Source: Saccharothrix saharensis (GTDB lineage: Bacteria > Actinomycetota > Actinomycetes > Mycobacteriales > Pseudonocardiaceae). Taken from it: a stretch of DNA of 64,000 nt. Under the pieces are notes generated by a model. It did no database searches. It was given only the letters and a program-made list of their open reading frames with translations, and was not told where the DNA came from. This document shows positions 36,201 to 44,555 of the stretch, in pieces. Where the stretch lies: the NCBI RefSeq assembly GCF_006716745.1, contig NZ_VFPP01000001.1, forward strand, positions 4,526,001-4,590,000, given 5' to 3'. The stretch's first letter is position 1. The number at the start of each line of letters is the position of its first letter. Position numbers and translations under genes: made by a program.

Positions 36201-36213
36201 TACGCTGACCTGC
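36201..36213 (+). promoter_or_regulatory. Leaderless promoter of ponA2
   Basis: TACGCT (36201-36206) stands 7 bases before ATG 36214. The 200 bases before it hold the divergent whiB4 promoter region and no other gene. Confidence 0.5.
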
Positions 36214-38682
36214 ATGCGAGCCAGGAACGGCGTGCTGAAACTGCTCGGACTGTGTCTGCTGGCCGGGGTGCTGCTGGCAGGCATGTTGTTCCCTGTCGTG
36301 GGCTCGCTGGGCATGGTGTCGAACAGAGCCAGCGACACGGTCGACAGCATCTCCGCGGACCTGGTCACGACCGACCCGCCGTTGATCTCCACGGTCACCG
36401 ACAAGGACGGCGCGCCGATCGCGTACCTGTACGACCAGTACCGGGTGCTGGTCCCGCCGGACAAGATCTCGCCGACGATGAAGGCCGCGCTGGTCTCCGT
36501 CGAGGATCGCCGGTTCTACGAGCACCAGGGCGTCGACTGGCGGGGCACGATCCGGGCCGGGCTGACCAACCAGTTCAGCGGCTCGGTCACGCAGGGTGCT
36601 TCCACCCTCACCCAGCAGTACGTGAAGAACTACCTGGTGCACGTCGTCGCGCGCAACAACCAGGTGGAGCAGCAGAAGGCGCAGGAGCAGACGGTCGCCC
36701 GCAAGGCGCGTGAATGGCGGATCTCGCTGCAACTGGAAAGCCAGCTGGGCAAGGAGGAAATCCTGGCCCGGTACCTGAACGTGGTGCCGTTCGGGTCGAC
36801 GATCTACGGCATCGCGGCGGCGTCGCAGGCTTACTTCAACACCACGCCCGACGCGTTGACCGTGTCGCAGTCGGCGATGCTCGCGGGCATGGTCAACAGC
36901 CCGTCGGCGCTGAACCCGGAGGTGTTCCCGGAGAAGGCGTTGGAGCGGCGCAACCAGGTGATCGACAAGATGGTCGAGAACGACAAGCTGTCGCGTGACG
37001 CGGCGGAGGCGGCGAAGGCCGAACCGCTGGGGTTGGCGACGCCGGTGCGGACGCCGCCCAACGGGTGCATCGGGGCGGGGCCGGAGCACGGGTTCTTCTG
37101 CTCGTACGCGCTGACCTACTTGGAGCGCAACGGGTTCAGCCTGGAGCAGTTGAAGACCGGCGGGTACACGATCCGGACCACTTTGGACCGCACGATCACC
37201 GATCAGGCGAAGCGGTCGGCGGAGGGGCAGGTCGCGAAGTCCACCGACGGGATCGCGAACACGATGGCGGTCGTGCGGCCGGGCAAGGAGCGGCACGAGG
37301 TCGTGGCGCTGGTCGCGAACCGGGACTACGGGTTGAAGGCCGACCAGTTCCAGACCCAGTTCGACCTGCCGTCCGGGGTGGAGAACAAGTTCGGCGCGGG
37401 GTCTGTCTACAAGGTGTTCACGGCCGCGGCGGCGTTGGAGAAGGGCATGGGGATCGAGAACACGATCGCCACGCCGAACTCGTACGTGTCGCGGGTGTTC
37501 AAGGGCGGTGGGGACAAGTGCCCGCCGACCGGTGAGCCGAACACGCGGTGGTACTGCCTGGGCAACGCGTCGTCCACGTACCCGGCGCAGATGTCGTTGC
37601 AGACGGCGTTGCAGACGTCGCCGAACACCGGCTTCGTGATCCTGGAAGAGCGGCTGGGCATGGACCCGGTGGTGGACATGGCGTCCCGGTTGGGGATGCG
37701 CGAGACCATGGCGACGAACATCGCGGGCGTGCGGCCGGACCCGAAGGCGAAGAACAAGGAGCTGCGGATCTCGCAGACCGAGTTCTACAAGTCCAACGGC
37801 GGCAACGCGTCGTTCACGCTGAGCCCCGCGCCGGTGAGCACGCTGGAGCTGGCGAACGTGGCGGCGACGATCATGAGCGGCGGCGTGTGGTGCCCGCCGT
37901 CCCCGATCAGCCAGATCGTGGACCGCAACGGCCAGCCCGTGCCGATCAACGAGGCGCCGTGCGAGCAGGTCGTGGCCGAGCCGCTGGCCAACGGCCTGGC
38001 CGCGGGGATGTCGAAGGACGACCAGGGCAGCGGAACCGCCGCGGCCGCGGCCCGGCAGTTCAAGTGGACGCGGCCGATGATGGGCAAGACGGGGACGACG
38101 GAGGACTACAAGTCGGCCGCGTTCATCGGCGCGACGCCGGACTTCGCGGGTGCGGTGCAGACGTTCAACGACGGCGTGGAACCGCGCGGCATCTGCGTCA
38201 ACGGCGGCCCGCCGCGGTTGTGCGGCAAGGGTGACATCTACGGCGGCACGGTGCCCGCGCGGACGTGGTTCGACACGATGACGAAGGTCCACGAAGGACT
38301 GCCGGTGCGCGGCCTCCCGGCCGTCGAGGAGCGCTACCTGAAGGGCGGCAACGAGATCCGCGTGCCCGACGTGGTCGGCCGGAACGTCAACGACGCCACC
38401 CGGATCCTCGAGCAGGCGGGCTACAAGGTCTCCGCCCAGAACCGGAACTCGGAGCAGCCGAAGGGCCAGGTCGTCAGCCAGACACCGCGCGGCAGCGCCC
38501 TGAAGGGCACCGTGATCACCCTCCTGGTCTCGACGGGCTACGTCCCCCCACCCCAACCGACCGACCCCCCACCGTCCACCGAATCCCCGGCCCCGGGCCA
38601 AGGCAACCCCGGCAACCCCGACCCAGGCCGCCCCACAGGGCCACCGCAGATCACCATCCCCACCGACCCACCGCGCCGCTGA
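36214..38682 (+). CDS. ponA2: Class A penicillin-binding protein with PASTA domain
   Basis: 822 residues; bifunctional peptidoglycan glycosyltransferase and transpeptidase. One N-terminal membrane helix (about 8-32). The GT51 domain has EDRRFYEHQGVDW and QGASTLTQQYVKNYL (about 95-145). The transpeptidase has SxxK in GAGSVYKVF (Ser about 396), an SxN-type motif in LQTSPNTG, and KTGTTE near 626. One PASTA domain (IRVPDVVGRNVNDATRILEQ) at about 712-778 and a Pro-rich tail. ATG 36214 is picked over an ATG 21 bases upstream because of the promoter spacing. Orthologous by place to Rv3682. Confidence 0.95.
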   Translation: MRARNGVLKLLGLCLLAGVLLAGMLFPVVGSLGMVSNRASDTVDSISADLVTTDPPLISTVTDKDGAPIAYLYDQYRVLVPPDKISPTMKAALVSVEDRRFYEHQGVDWRGTIRAGLTNQFSGSVTQGASTLTQQYVKNYLVHVVARNNQVEQQKAQEQTVARKAREWRISLQLESQLGKEEILARYLNVVPFGSTIYGIAAASQAYFNTTPDALTVSQSAMLAGMVNSPSALNPEVFPEKALERRNQVIDKMVENDKLSRDAAEAAKAEPLGLATPVRTPPNGCIGAGPEHGFFCSYALTYLERNGFSLEQLKTGGYTIRTTLDRTITDQAKRSAEGQVAKSTDGIANTMAVVRPGKERHEVVALVANRDYGLKADQFQTQFDLPSGVENKFGAGSVYKVFTAAAALEKGMGIENTIATPNSYVSRVFKGGGDKCPPTGEPNTRWYCLGNASSTYPAQMSLQTALQTSPNTGFVILEERLGMDPVVDMASRLGMRETMATNIAGVRPDPKAKNKELRISQTEFYKSNGGNASFTLSPAPVSTLELANVAATIMSGGVWCPPSPISQIVDRNGQPVPINEAPCEQVVAEPLANGLAAGMSKDDQGSGTAAAAARQFKWTRPMMGKTGTTEDYKSAAFIGATPDFAGAVQTFNDGVEPRGICVNGGPPRLCGKGDIYGGTVPARTWFDTMTKVHEGLPVRGLPAVEERYLKGGNEIRVPDVVGRNVNDATRILEQAGYKVSAQNRNSEQPKGQVVSQTPRGSALKGTVITLLVSTGYVPPPQPTDPPPSTESPAPGQGNPGNPDPGRPTGPPQITIPTDPPRR

Positions 38683-39132
38683 CACCGCCCCGGCCCGTCG
38701 CACCTCGGCTCGTGGGCAGGACTGACGCGGGCAGGCGCGAGTGCGGCGAGCAGGTCCCCGCCGCGCGGGCCGGGGATCCCGCACCCCTAGCGCCTTGCCC
38801 GGGCGAGCAGGTCCCCGCCGCGCGGACTCCACCCAGCCGGCTCGAGCGCACCGCCCGGCCGGCTGGTGTCCGGGTCCTCCGTCCGGCCCGCTTTCGGTCC
38901 TTGCCCGGCTGGTGGGCCGATGGCCGGGTCCCAGGGCCCGAGAGTCGAGGGCTGGTCCTGGGGGTCGAGGGGTCGGGGGTCGGGTGGTGGTGGTCGAGGC
39001 GCTCCGCTGGTCTTTCAACCGAGGTACGAGAACAGTGTTTCCGTACATTGTCGGGCGATGTTCACCCGATCGTGTTTGGGCTGACCGTTCTCCGCCCGCG
39101 GCCGGGCGGAGCGCCTTTCGGCGTCGTCGACC
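38683..39132. other. Non-coding region between convergent ponA2 and yqeY
   Basis: No convincing gene in either direction. It holds two perfect direct repeats (see the repeat entry) and G-rich, mildly repetitive sequence (TCGAGG and GGGTC runs near 38950-39000). A lower-GC patch near 39015-39060 has no clear function. Confidence 0.6.
38745..38825. repeat. Pair of perfect 24-bp direct repeats
   Basis: GGCGAGCAGGTCCCCGCCGC plus GCGG occurs at 38745-38768 and again at 38802-38825, 57 bases apart start to start, in non-coding DNA. Each copy contains GCAGG and CCGCCGCGCGG. It may be a relic of duplication or a recurrent genomic element. Confidence 0.75.
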
Positions 39133-39600
39133 TCAGATCAACTTGGCCTTGACCGCAGCGGCGACGCGGCCGCCGTCGGCGCGGCCCGCCACCTGCGCGT
39201 TGACGGCCTTCATGACCTGGCCCATCTGGCGCTGGCCCGGTCGTTCGCCGAGCTGCTCCGCGACCTGGGCGACGGCGGCGTCGACGAGCGTGGCCAGTTC
39301 GGCGTCGTCCAGCTGGGCGGGCAGGTAGGCCTCCAGCACCGTGGACTCGGCCTGCTCCAGCTCGGCCTGCTCGGTGCGACCGGCGCCGGCGAAGGCGTCC
39401 GCCGCCTCCTTGCGCTTCTTCACCTCGCGGGTGATGACCTTGAGCACCTCGTCGTCGCTGAGCTCGCGAGCGCTCTTGCCGGAGACCTCTTCGGTGGTCA
39501 GGGCGGCCAGCGTCATCCGCAGCGCGCCCGCCCGGACCGTCTCCCGGTTCTTGATCGCCGCCGTCAGGTCCGCCTGCAACCGCGCCTTCAACTCCGCCAT
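39133..39600 (-). CDS. GatB/YqeY domain protein
   Basis: 155 residues. ELKARLQADLTAAIKNRETVRAGALRMTLAAL at the N-terminus and a C-terminal Ala-rich helical region (GQRQMGQVMKAVNAQVAGRADGGRVAAAVKAKL) are diagnostic of YqeY. The family shares a domain with the tail of GatB and may bind tRNA, but its role is not settled. Divergent from the metallophosphoesterase gene with 64 bases between. Confidence 0.92.
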   Translation of the reverse strand: MAELKARLQADLTAAIKNRETVRAGALRMTLAALTTEEVSGKSARELSDDEVLKVITREVKKRKEAADAFAGAGRTEQAELEQAESTVLEAYLPAQLDDAELATLVDAAVAQVAEQLGERPGQRQMGQVMKAVNAQVAGRADGGRVAAAVKAKLI

Positions 39601-39664
39601 GGGCCGGAACGGTACCGGGAAGCCCGTCGCACCCCGAATCGGTTAACCCCCTACCCTCGACCAC

Positions 39665-40624
39665 GTGAAGACGCTCGGCCGAACGCTGCTTGCCACGACC
39701 ACCCTCGGCGCCGCCACGCTCGCCTACGCGGCGGGCATCGAGCGGAGGCGGTGGACGTTGCGCGAGGCGACGGTGCCGGTGCTCGCGCCCGGTTCCGCGC
39801 CGCTGCGGGTGCTGCACCTGTCGGACCTGCACATGATGCCGGGGCAGAAGTCCAAGCAGCGGTGGGTCGCCGCGCTGGACGAGCTGGAGCCGGACCTGGT
39901 CGTGAACACCGGGGACAACCTGGCGCACAAGCAGGCCGTGCCGGCGGTGGTGCGCGCGTTGGGCCCGTTGCTGAACCGTCCGGGTGTGTTCGTGTTCGGC
40001 AGCAACGACTACTACGCGCCGCGCCCGAAGAACCCGGCCCGCTACCTGCTGCCCTCGGCCAAGACGAAGCGCATCCACGGCATCCCGCTGCCGTGGCGGG
40101 ACCTGCGCGCGGCGATGATCGAGCACGGCTGGCTGGACCTGACCCACGCCCGTCGCCGGTTCGCGGTGAACGGCCTGGAGGTCTTCGCGGCGGGCCTGGA
40201 CGACCCGCACCTCAAGCGGGACCGGTTCGAGGAGATCAGCGGTCCGCTGCCGGACGTGCCGCTGCGCCTGGGCGTCACGCACTCCCCGGAGCCCCGGGTC
40301 CTGGACCCGTTCGCGGCCGAGGGGTACGACCTGGTGCTGGCGGGTCACACGCACGGCGGCCAACTGCGCATCCCGGGCTACGGGGCGATCGTGACGAACT
40401 GCGAACTGGACCGGTCGCGCGCTCGGGGCGTCTCGCGGTGGGGTGCGCACATGTGGCTCAACGTCTCGGCGGGCCTGGGCACGTCGCCGTACGCGCCGGT
40501 GCGCTTCGCGTGCCCGCCGGAAGCGAGCCTGCTGACCTTGGTGCCGCGGCCTGTCGACGCAGGTCAGGACGTGTCGGACGCGGAAAGGGATACCCGGTTC
40601 GGAGTGGGCGGGAACGTCAGGTAG
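39665..40624 (+). CDS. Metallophosphoesterase (Rv3683-like)
   Basis: 319 residues, GTG start. One N-terminal helix (about 8-22) anchors it or exports it. Metal sites: HLSDLHMMP (about 54-62), NTGDNLAH (about 80-87), FGSNDYYAPRP near 111 with the usual GNHD Gly-Asn-His changed to GSND, and LAGHTHGGQLRIP near 226. TACCCT (39652-39657) lies 7 bases before the start. Calcineurin-like phosphatase, substrate unknown. Confidence 0.9.
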   Translation: MKTLGRTLLATTTLGAATLAYAAGIERRRWTLREATVPVLAPGSAPLRVLHLSDLHMMPGQKSKQRWVAALDELEPDLVVNTGDNLAHKQAVPAVVRALGPLLNRPGVFVFGSNDYYAPRPKNPARYLLPSAKTKRIHGIPLPWRDLRAAMIEHGWLDLTHARRRFAVNGLEVFAAGLDDPHLKRDRFEEISGPLPDVPLRLGVTHSPEPRVLDPFAAEGYDLVLAGHTHGGQLRIPGYGAIVTNCELDRSRARGVSRWGAHMWLNVSAGLGTSPYAPVRFACPPEASLLTLVPRPVDAGQDVSDAERDTRFGVGGNVR

Positions 40625-40648
40625 AGTTCTCCTCGTTCGAGAGCAAGA

Positions 40649-40725
<77 letters not shown>

Positions 40726-40728
40726 GGT

Positions 40729-40764
40729 CAGACCCGGTCCACCGTCAGGTGGGCCGGGTCTTTT
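40729..40764 (+). terminator. Terminator after tRNA-Pro
   Basis: AGACCCGGTCCACC and GGTGGGCCGGGTCT form a 14-bp stem with one wobble, followed by TTTT, directly after the tRNA. End points may be off by one base. Confidence 0.85.
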
Positions 40765-40859
40765 GGTGTGCGGGGTGCGGGCCCCGGGTGTGTTTCGGGG
40801 CACTCGCCGGGCTCGTCACGGATGGTGGGTCGGCGACGGCTCTCGTGCGTGGTGGCGGG

Positions 40860-41219
40860 TCAGACGCCGCGCAGGGGCGGGTAGGCCTGGTCCGGTGTCG
40901 GTGGGCGGTTCTGCTGGTTGAGGGCCCTGGCTTCCTGGAGTTGGTCCTCCAGGGTGACGATGCGGCAGGCGGCGTCGAGGCCGGTGCCCTGGTCGACCAG
41001 TTTCCGGACCCGGGCGGCCAGGCGGAGTTGGTTGCGGGAGTAGCGGCGGTGTCCGCCGGATGAGCGCTGGGGCTCGATCAGCTTCGCCTCGTCCAGGCTG
41101 CGCAGGAAGCCGGGCGTGGTGCCGAGCATCTCCGCGGCTCTGCCCATGGTGTAGGCGGGGTAGTGGTCGTCGTCCAACTTGTCGGCCGCGGGTCGCGGCT
41201 CGTTCGGTCCTGGGGGCAT
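40860..41219 (-). CDS. MerR-family regulator (short form)
   Basis: 119 residues: a MerR-type winged HTH at about 22-90 (YTMGRAAEMLGTTPGFLRSLDEAKLIEP, GGHRRYSRNQLRLAARVRKLV) followed by a short coiled coil (IVTLEDQLQEARALNQQN) and no effector domain. The GGHRRYS wing is typical. A GGAGG ribosome site lies before ATG 41219, with a very stable hairpin just upstream. It is a dimeric regulator of unknown target. Confidence 0.88.
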   Translation of the reverse strand: MPPGPNEPRPAADKLDDDHYPAYTMGRAAEMLGTTPGFLRSLDEAKLIEPQRSSGGHRRYSRNQLRLAARVRKLVDQGTGLDAACRIVTLEDQLQEARALNQQNRPPTPDQAYPPLRGV

Positions 41220-41706
41220 CGCACCTCCGCGTCGCGAGGGGCCCCGGCGCCGCTCGGCGCCGGGGCCCCAGGGTTATGGGTTTCCACCAACCGGCCGTGA
41301 GGCCGGCTCACTGTGTCCGCGTCATCCGCACGGGCTGCGGAGACCGCGAGGATCGCATTCGTGTAACCGGAGACCACCTTCCAATCGTGCTGGACTGCGG
41401 TACCCGCCCGGCTCGACTTCAGCCCGAGGCAGGCGATCCGATGGTGTGCAACCCGTCCCTTCTCCTCTTGATTGCCTGACTTCCGGTCGTGGTTCGGCGG
41501 TCGGTCGCGGGGTCGCGCACTGCTGTCCGACTTAAATCGGTTGCGTTCCCGGTATTGCTTGTGCCGGCCCGCCCTCCTGCATCACGGGTAGTTCGTCATC
41601 TCCCGTGCCGATCGACGTTCTCTCTCCTACAACGACCACACTACCCGCGGCTGTGTGCGAATGTCTACTCCAACGATCATAGATTTCCTCGTTCGGGTGA
41701 CTCCGA
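41220..41706 (-). other. Long leader/non-coding region upstream of the MerR gene
   Basis: 487 bases without a convincing gene. The GC level is lower than in the flanks at 41500-41700. On the minus strand it would be a long leader of the MerR gene and includes the hairpin at 41238-41269. A minus-strand frame starting near 41377 (VSGYTNAILAVSAARADDAD) runs towards the MerR gene and could encode a leader peptide, but I cannot support it further. Confidence 0.5.
41238..41269 (-). promoter_or_regulatory. GC-only leader hairpin before the MerR ribosome site
   Basis: GGGGCCCCGGCGCCG (41238-41252) and CGGCGCCGGGGCCCC (41255-41269) are perfect inverted arms. On the mRNA (minus strand) the hairpin ends 18 bases before ATG 41219, immediately before the GGAGG site, so it could stop transcription or control ribosome access. 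Confidence 0.7.
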
Positions 41707-42468
41707 CTACCTCACCTGCCGGGACGTCAGACGCGCCTTCCAGATCTCCTCGCTGGGCCACTGGTGGGCCCAGGACGACGACACCTCGAAGTACTCGCGG
41801 TGGGCCGGTTCGGGTGCCTGGATCTCGATCAGGTCGTCCACGGTGAAGCCGGACGAGCGCAGCAGCCGGAGCATGTCGCCGTGCGGGAGGGTGAACTCGG
41901 CGGAGGTGCCGTGGTCGACGCGCCGCAGGCCGAATTGCGGGCGTTGGAGCGCGGTGGACGCGGTCGTGCCGGGGCGGGCGCAGAGGGCGAACAGCGGGGA
42001 CCGGGTGAGGAAGACCAGGTGGCCGCCGGGGCGCAGCAGGCGGGCGGCTTCGGGGATCCAGCGGTGCGGGTCGCACCAGAGGGAGGCGCCGTACTCGCTG
42101 ATGGCGAGGTCGAAGCTGGCGTCGTCGCGGGGGACCTGTTCGGCGTCGCCCCGGATCAGGGGGAAGTCGAGGCCGAACTCGGCCTGCATCTCGCGGGCGG
42201 TGTCGAGTTGGCGGGCGGAGATGTCGATGCCGACGGGACGTGCGCCGAGGCGGGCCAGCCAGGCCGAGACGTAGGCGGTGCCGCAACCGAGTTCGACGAC
42301 GTCCATGCCGGACAGGTCGGGCGGCAGGACGGAGAGCTCCGACTCCGGGGTGGCCCACAGGCCCCAGCACGGCTCGGTCCGCGACCAGTGCTCGCGGGCC
42401 AGTGGTCCGTGCGCGGCGGCAGCGTGCTCTTCCCAGTGGCGGCGGTTGAGTTCCGTGTGGTCGATCAT
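41707..42468 (-). CDS. SAM-dependent methyltransferase, class I
   Basis: 253 residues. Motif I VVELGCGTAYVSAWLARLG (about 57-75), acidic IDIS (80-83) and RGDAEQVPRDDASFDLAISEYGASLW (about 105-130). The N-terminal ELNRRHWEEHAAAAHGPLAREHW segment is typical of the group. Acceptor unknown. Confidence 0.88.
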   Translation of the reverse strand: MIDHTELNRRHWEEHAAAAHGPLAREHWSRTEPCWGLWATPESELSVLPPDLSGMDVVELGCGTAYVSAWLARLGARPVGIDISARQLDTAREMQAEFGLDFPLIRGDAEQVPRDDASFDLAISEYGASLWCDPHRWIPEAARLLRPGGHLVFLTRSPLFALCARPGTTASTALQRPQFGLRRVDHGTSAEFTLPHGDMLRLLRSSGFTVDDLIEIQAPEPAHREYFEVSSSWAHQWPSEEIWKARLTSRQVR

Positions 42469-42560
42469 CCGCCCATTGGACCGGCGTGGCCGGGGGCGGG
42501 CGAGCGGATTTCACCGGGCCGGGAGGTCCGCCGGGTCCTCCCGGCCGGGTCGACCCGGCG

Positions 42561-42761
42561 TCACTTCACGTGCGGTCGCAGTTCCGCGAGGCGTCGGAGG
42601 AGTTCGCCGACCTCGTTCCAGTCGAGCTTCGCGGACTCGCCGGGCGGGGTGTGGATGCAGACGTTGCCCTCTTCGGTGAGCGACACCTCCAGCGTGCGCC
42701 GACGACCCAGGGCGTCGACGCACCCGACGCGACCGCCCTGCCGAACCGTGTTCTCGATCAT
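42561..42761 (-). CDS. Small protein, unknown function
   Basis: 66 residues: GGRVGCVDALGRRRTLEVSLTEEGN then CIHTPPGESAKLDWNEVGEL. The Glu- and Arg-rich sequence with a beta-strand start looks like a small soluble domain. It is upstream of and codirectional with the methyltransferase gene (92 bases). No family recognised. Confidence 0.6.
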   Translation of the reverse strand: MIENTVRQGGRVGCVDALGRRRTLEVSLTEEGNVCIHTPPGESAKLDWNEVGELLRRLAELRPHVK

Positions 42762-43017
42762 CGGTCAGACCTCCCTGCGCTCCCACCACCGTGTAACCCG
42801 TGATTCGTTCGGACCAACGTGAGCGTTACGAACTACTCCTCGCTGTTGCCTAATTGGCGAATGGCCTAGCGGTGCGAGGCCCGGTCACGTTCTGTTAACC
42901 CGATCGAGTGAAGGTTGACGATTCATGTGACGTTGCGTAACGAGCGAGGGGGCTCGGAACGACGACGAGTCGACGCGTCCGCTCCGGCGCCCGCCACCGC
43001 CAGCAGGGAGATGCACC

Positions 43018-43230
43018 ATGACCACCACCACCGCCCCCAAGAGCTGGGTCCCCGTCGTCGCGTGGACCCAGGTCGCGCTCGGTTTAGCCGGTGTGGCCGC
43101 GGTTCTGGGTTCGCCCGTCGCGGCCGTCCTCGTCGGCACGGCCGTCGCGCTCATCGCCCTGGCCCACCGCGCGTTGCGCCGCGCGTCGGCCGGGCTGGAC
43201 CGGATCCTGGCCGAGGAGCTCGACCGCTAG
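43018..43230 (+). CDS. Small membrane protein
   Basis: 70 residues with two hydrophobic segments (about 11-27 and 31-48, VLVGTAVALIALAHRALRRA) and a short charged tail. GGGAG stands about 7 bases before ATG 43018. The 255 bases upstream contain no gene. Convergent with the DUF3291 gene (4-base overlap). Function unknown. Confidence 0.65.
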   Translation: MTTTTAPKSWVPVVAWTQVALGLAGVAAVLGSPVAAVLVGTAVALIALAHRALRRASAGLDRILAEELDR

Positions 43231-43733
43231 TCGACCCCGCACCCCGCCAGGTCGCGCACCACCACGTCACCCTCCGTCGCGCCCGGCGCCGGGAACGCCT
43301 CACGCAACGTGAACGCGAACGGCGTCGGGCCGTGCTCGCGCAGGTTCACCAGCCGCTCCTGCGCCTCCGACACGGTCGGCCGGTGGCCGGCGGGCACCCA
43401 CCACAGCGCGGTCATCGCCTCCACCGGCCGCTCGAAGTACTGCCGGCGCTCCCGCAGCACGGCCACGTGCTCCGGCCCGTACACGTAGTCGACCAGCGCC
43501 CGGTGCGACGCCCACGTCGACATGTTCACCAGCAGCCACTCGTCGTCGAAGACCCGCAACGCGGTCGCGTCGCCGTCCTCGGTCTGCAACCGCCACCGGA
43601 AGCCCGGCGCGCGGTCGGCCACCGCGTTCACCGGCTCCAGCGCCGCCACGAAACCCGCCATCACCGGGCTGTCCAGCGGCGCGCGCATGCGGCCGACGTT
43701 CACCTGCGCCAAGTCGAAGCTCTCCACCGTCAT
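43227..43733 (-). CDS. DUF3291 domain protein
   Basis: 168 residues. FDLAQVNVGRMRAPLDSPVMAGFVAALEPVNAVAD (6-40), APGFRWRLQTEDGDAT and NMSTWASHRALVDYVYGPEHVAVLRER are the signature regions of DUF3291, a dimeric alpha/beta-barrel related to antibiotic-biosynthesis monooxygenases. Enzymatic role unknown. Confidence 0.9.
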   Translation of the reverse strand: MTVESFDLAQVNVGRMRAPLDSPVMAGFVAALEPVNAVADRAPGFRWRLQTEDGDATALRVFDDEWLLVNMSTWASHRALVDYVYGPEHVAVLRERRQYFERPVEAMTALWWVPAGHRPTVSEAQERLVNLREHGPTPFAFTLREAFPAPGATEGDVVVRDLAGCGVD

Positions 43734-43763
43734 ACCCGGACGCTAACCGGGAACATCGAGGTC

Positions 43764-44555
43764 ATGGGAGACCTCGAACTGCGACGGGCCTACGGCGAGG
43801 GTGACCTGGCGGCGCTGCCGGTGTTCGCCGGCGGCTTCATCAACTTCGGCTACTGGGCGGGCATCCCGCTGGACGGCGAGCTGACCGTCGAGCAGCGGGT
43901 CGCCTCGCAGCGGGCCCTGTACGACCTGGTCGTCGACGCGCTCGGCGTCGGGCCGGGCGACCGGGTGCTCGAAGTCGGCTCGGGGCGCGGCGTGGGCGCG
44001 CGTCGGGTGCTGCTCCGGGGGCCCGCGCTGGTGCGGGGCGTGGACCTGATGCCGGAGCAGGTGGCGCGGGCGGCGCGGGCCAACGACGACCCGCGGGTGG
44101 CGTTCGTGCGGGGCTCGTGCGACGACCTGCCGTTCCCGGACGGCTCGTTCGACGCCCTGCTGTCGGTGGAGGCGGCCCAGCACTTCGAGGACGTGGCGGC
44201 GTTCACGCGGGAGAGCGCCCGTGTGCTCGGGCCGGGCGGCCGGTTGGCCGTGACCACGTTCTTCACCAGGACCGGGGACGCGGGCGCGCGGCTGGCCGGG
44301 GTGCTGGAGACGTTCGCCACCGGCCTGGACCAGGCCCACCGGGTCGACGACGTGGTGCGTGACCTGCGGGCGGCCGGTCTCGCCGACGTGCGGGCCGACG
44401 GCATCGGCGAGCACGTGTGGCGCGGCCTGGACCGGTGGCTCGCGCAGGGGCCGCGGCCCGACGGCTGGGACCGCAACTGGTTACCCGCGTTCGAGCGGGG
44501 TCTGCTCGACTACTACCTGGTCACCGCGCGGAAGCCGGCAGGATCGGGGGTGTGA
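43764..44555 (+). CDS. SAM-dependent methyltransferase
   Basis: 263 residues. GGFINFGYWAGIPLDG at the N-terminus, motif I RVLEVGSGRGVGARRVLL (about 67-84), VDLMPEQVARA (92-102) and LPFPDGSFDALLSVEAAQHFED (about 123-144), the pattern of the tocopherol/gamma-type and natural-product C- or O-methyltransferases. The stop overlaps the start of the S9 peptidase gene, so the two are one unit. Confidence 0.88.
   Translation: MGDLELRRAYGEGDLAALPVFAGGFINFGYWAGIPLDGELTVEQRVASQRALYDLVVDALGVGPGDRVLEVGSGRGVGARRVLLRGPALVRGVDLMPEQVARAARANDDPRVAFVRGSCDDLPFPDGSFDALLSVEAAQHFEDVAAFTRESARVLGPGGRLAVTTFFTRTGDAGARLAGVLETFATGLDQAHRVDDVVRDLRAAGLADVRADGIGEHVWRGLDRWLAQGPRPDGWDRNWLPAFERGLLDYYLVTARKPAGSGV

Noticed and set aside
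36181..39048. Very long minus-strand open frame opposite ponA2
   Set aside because: It is antisense to a clear PBP gene, extends through the non-coding gap, and its Arg/His/Val-rich composition is that of a shadow frame.
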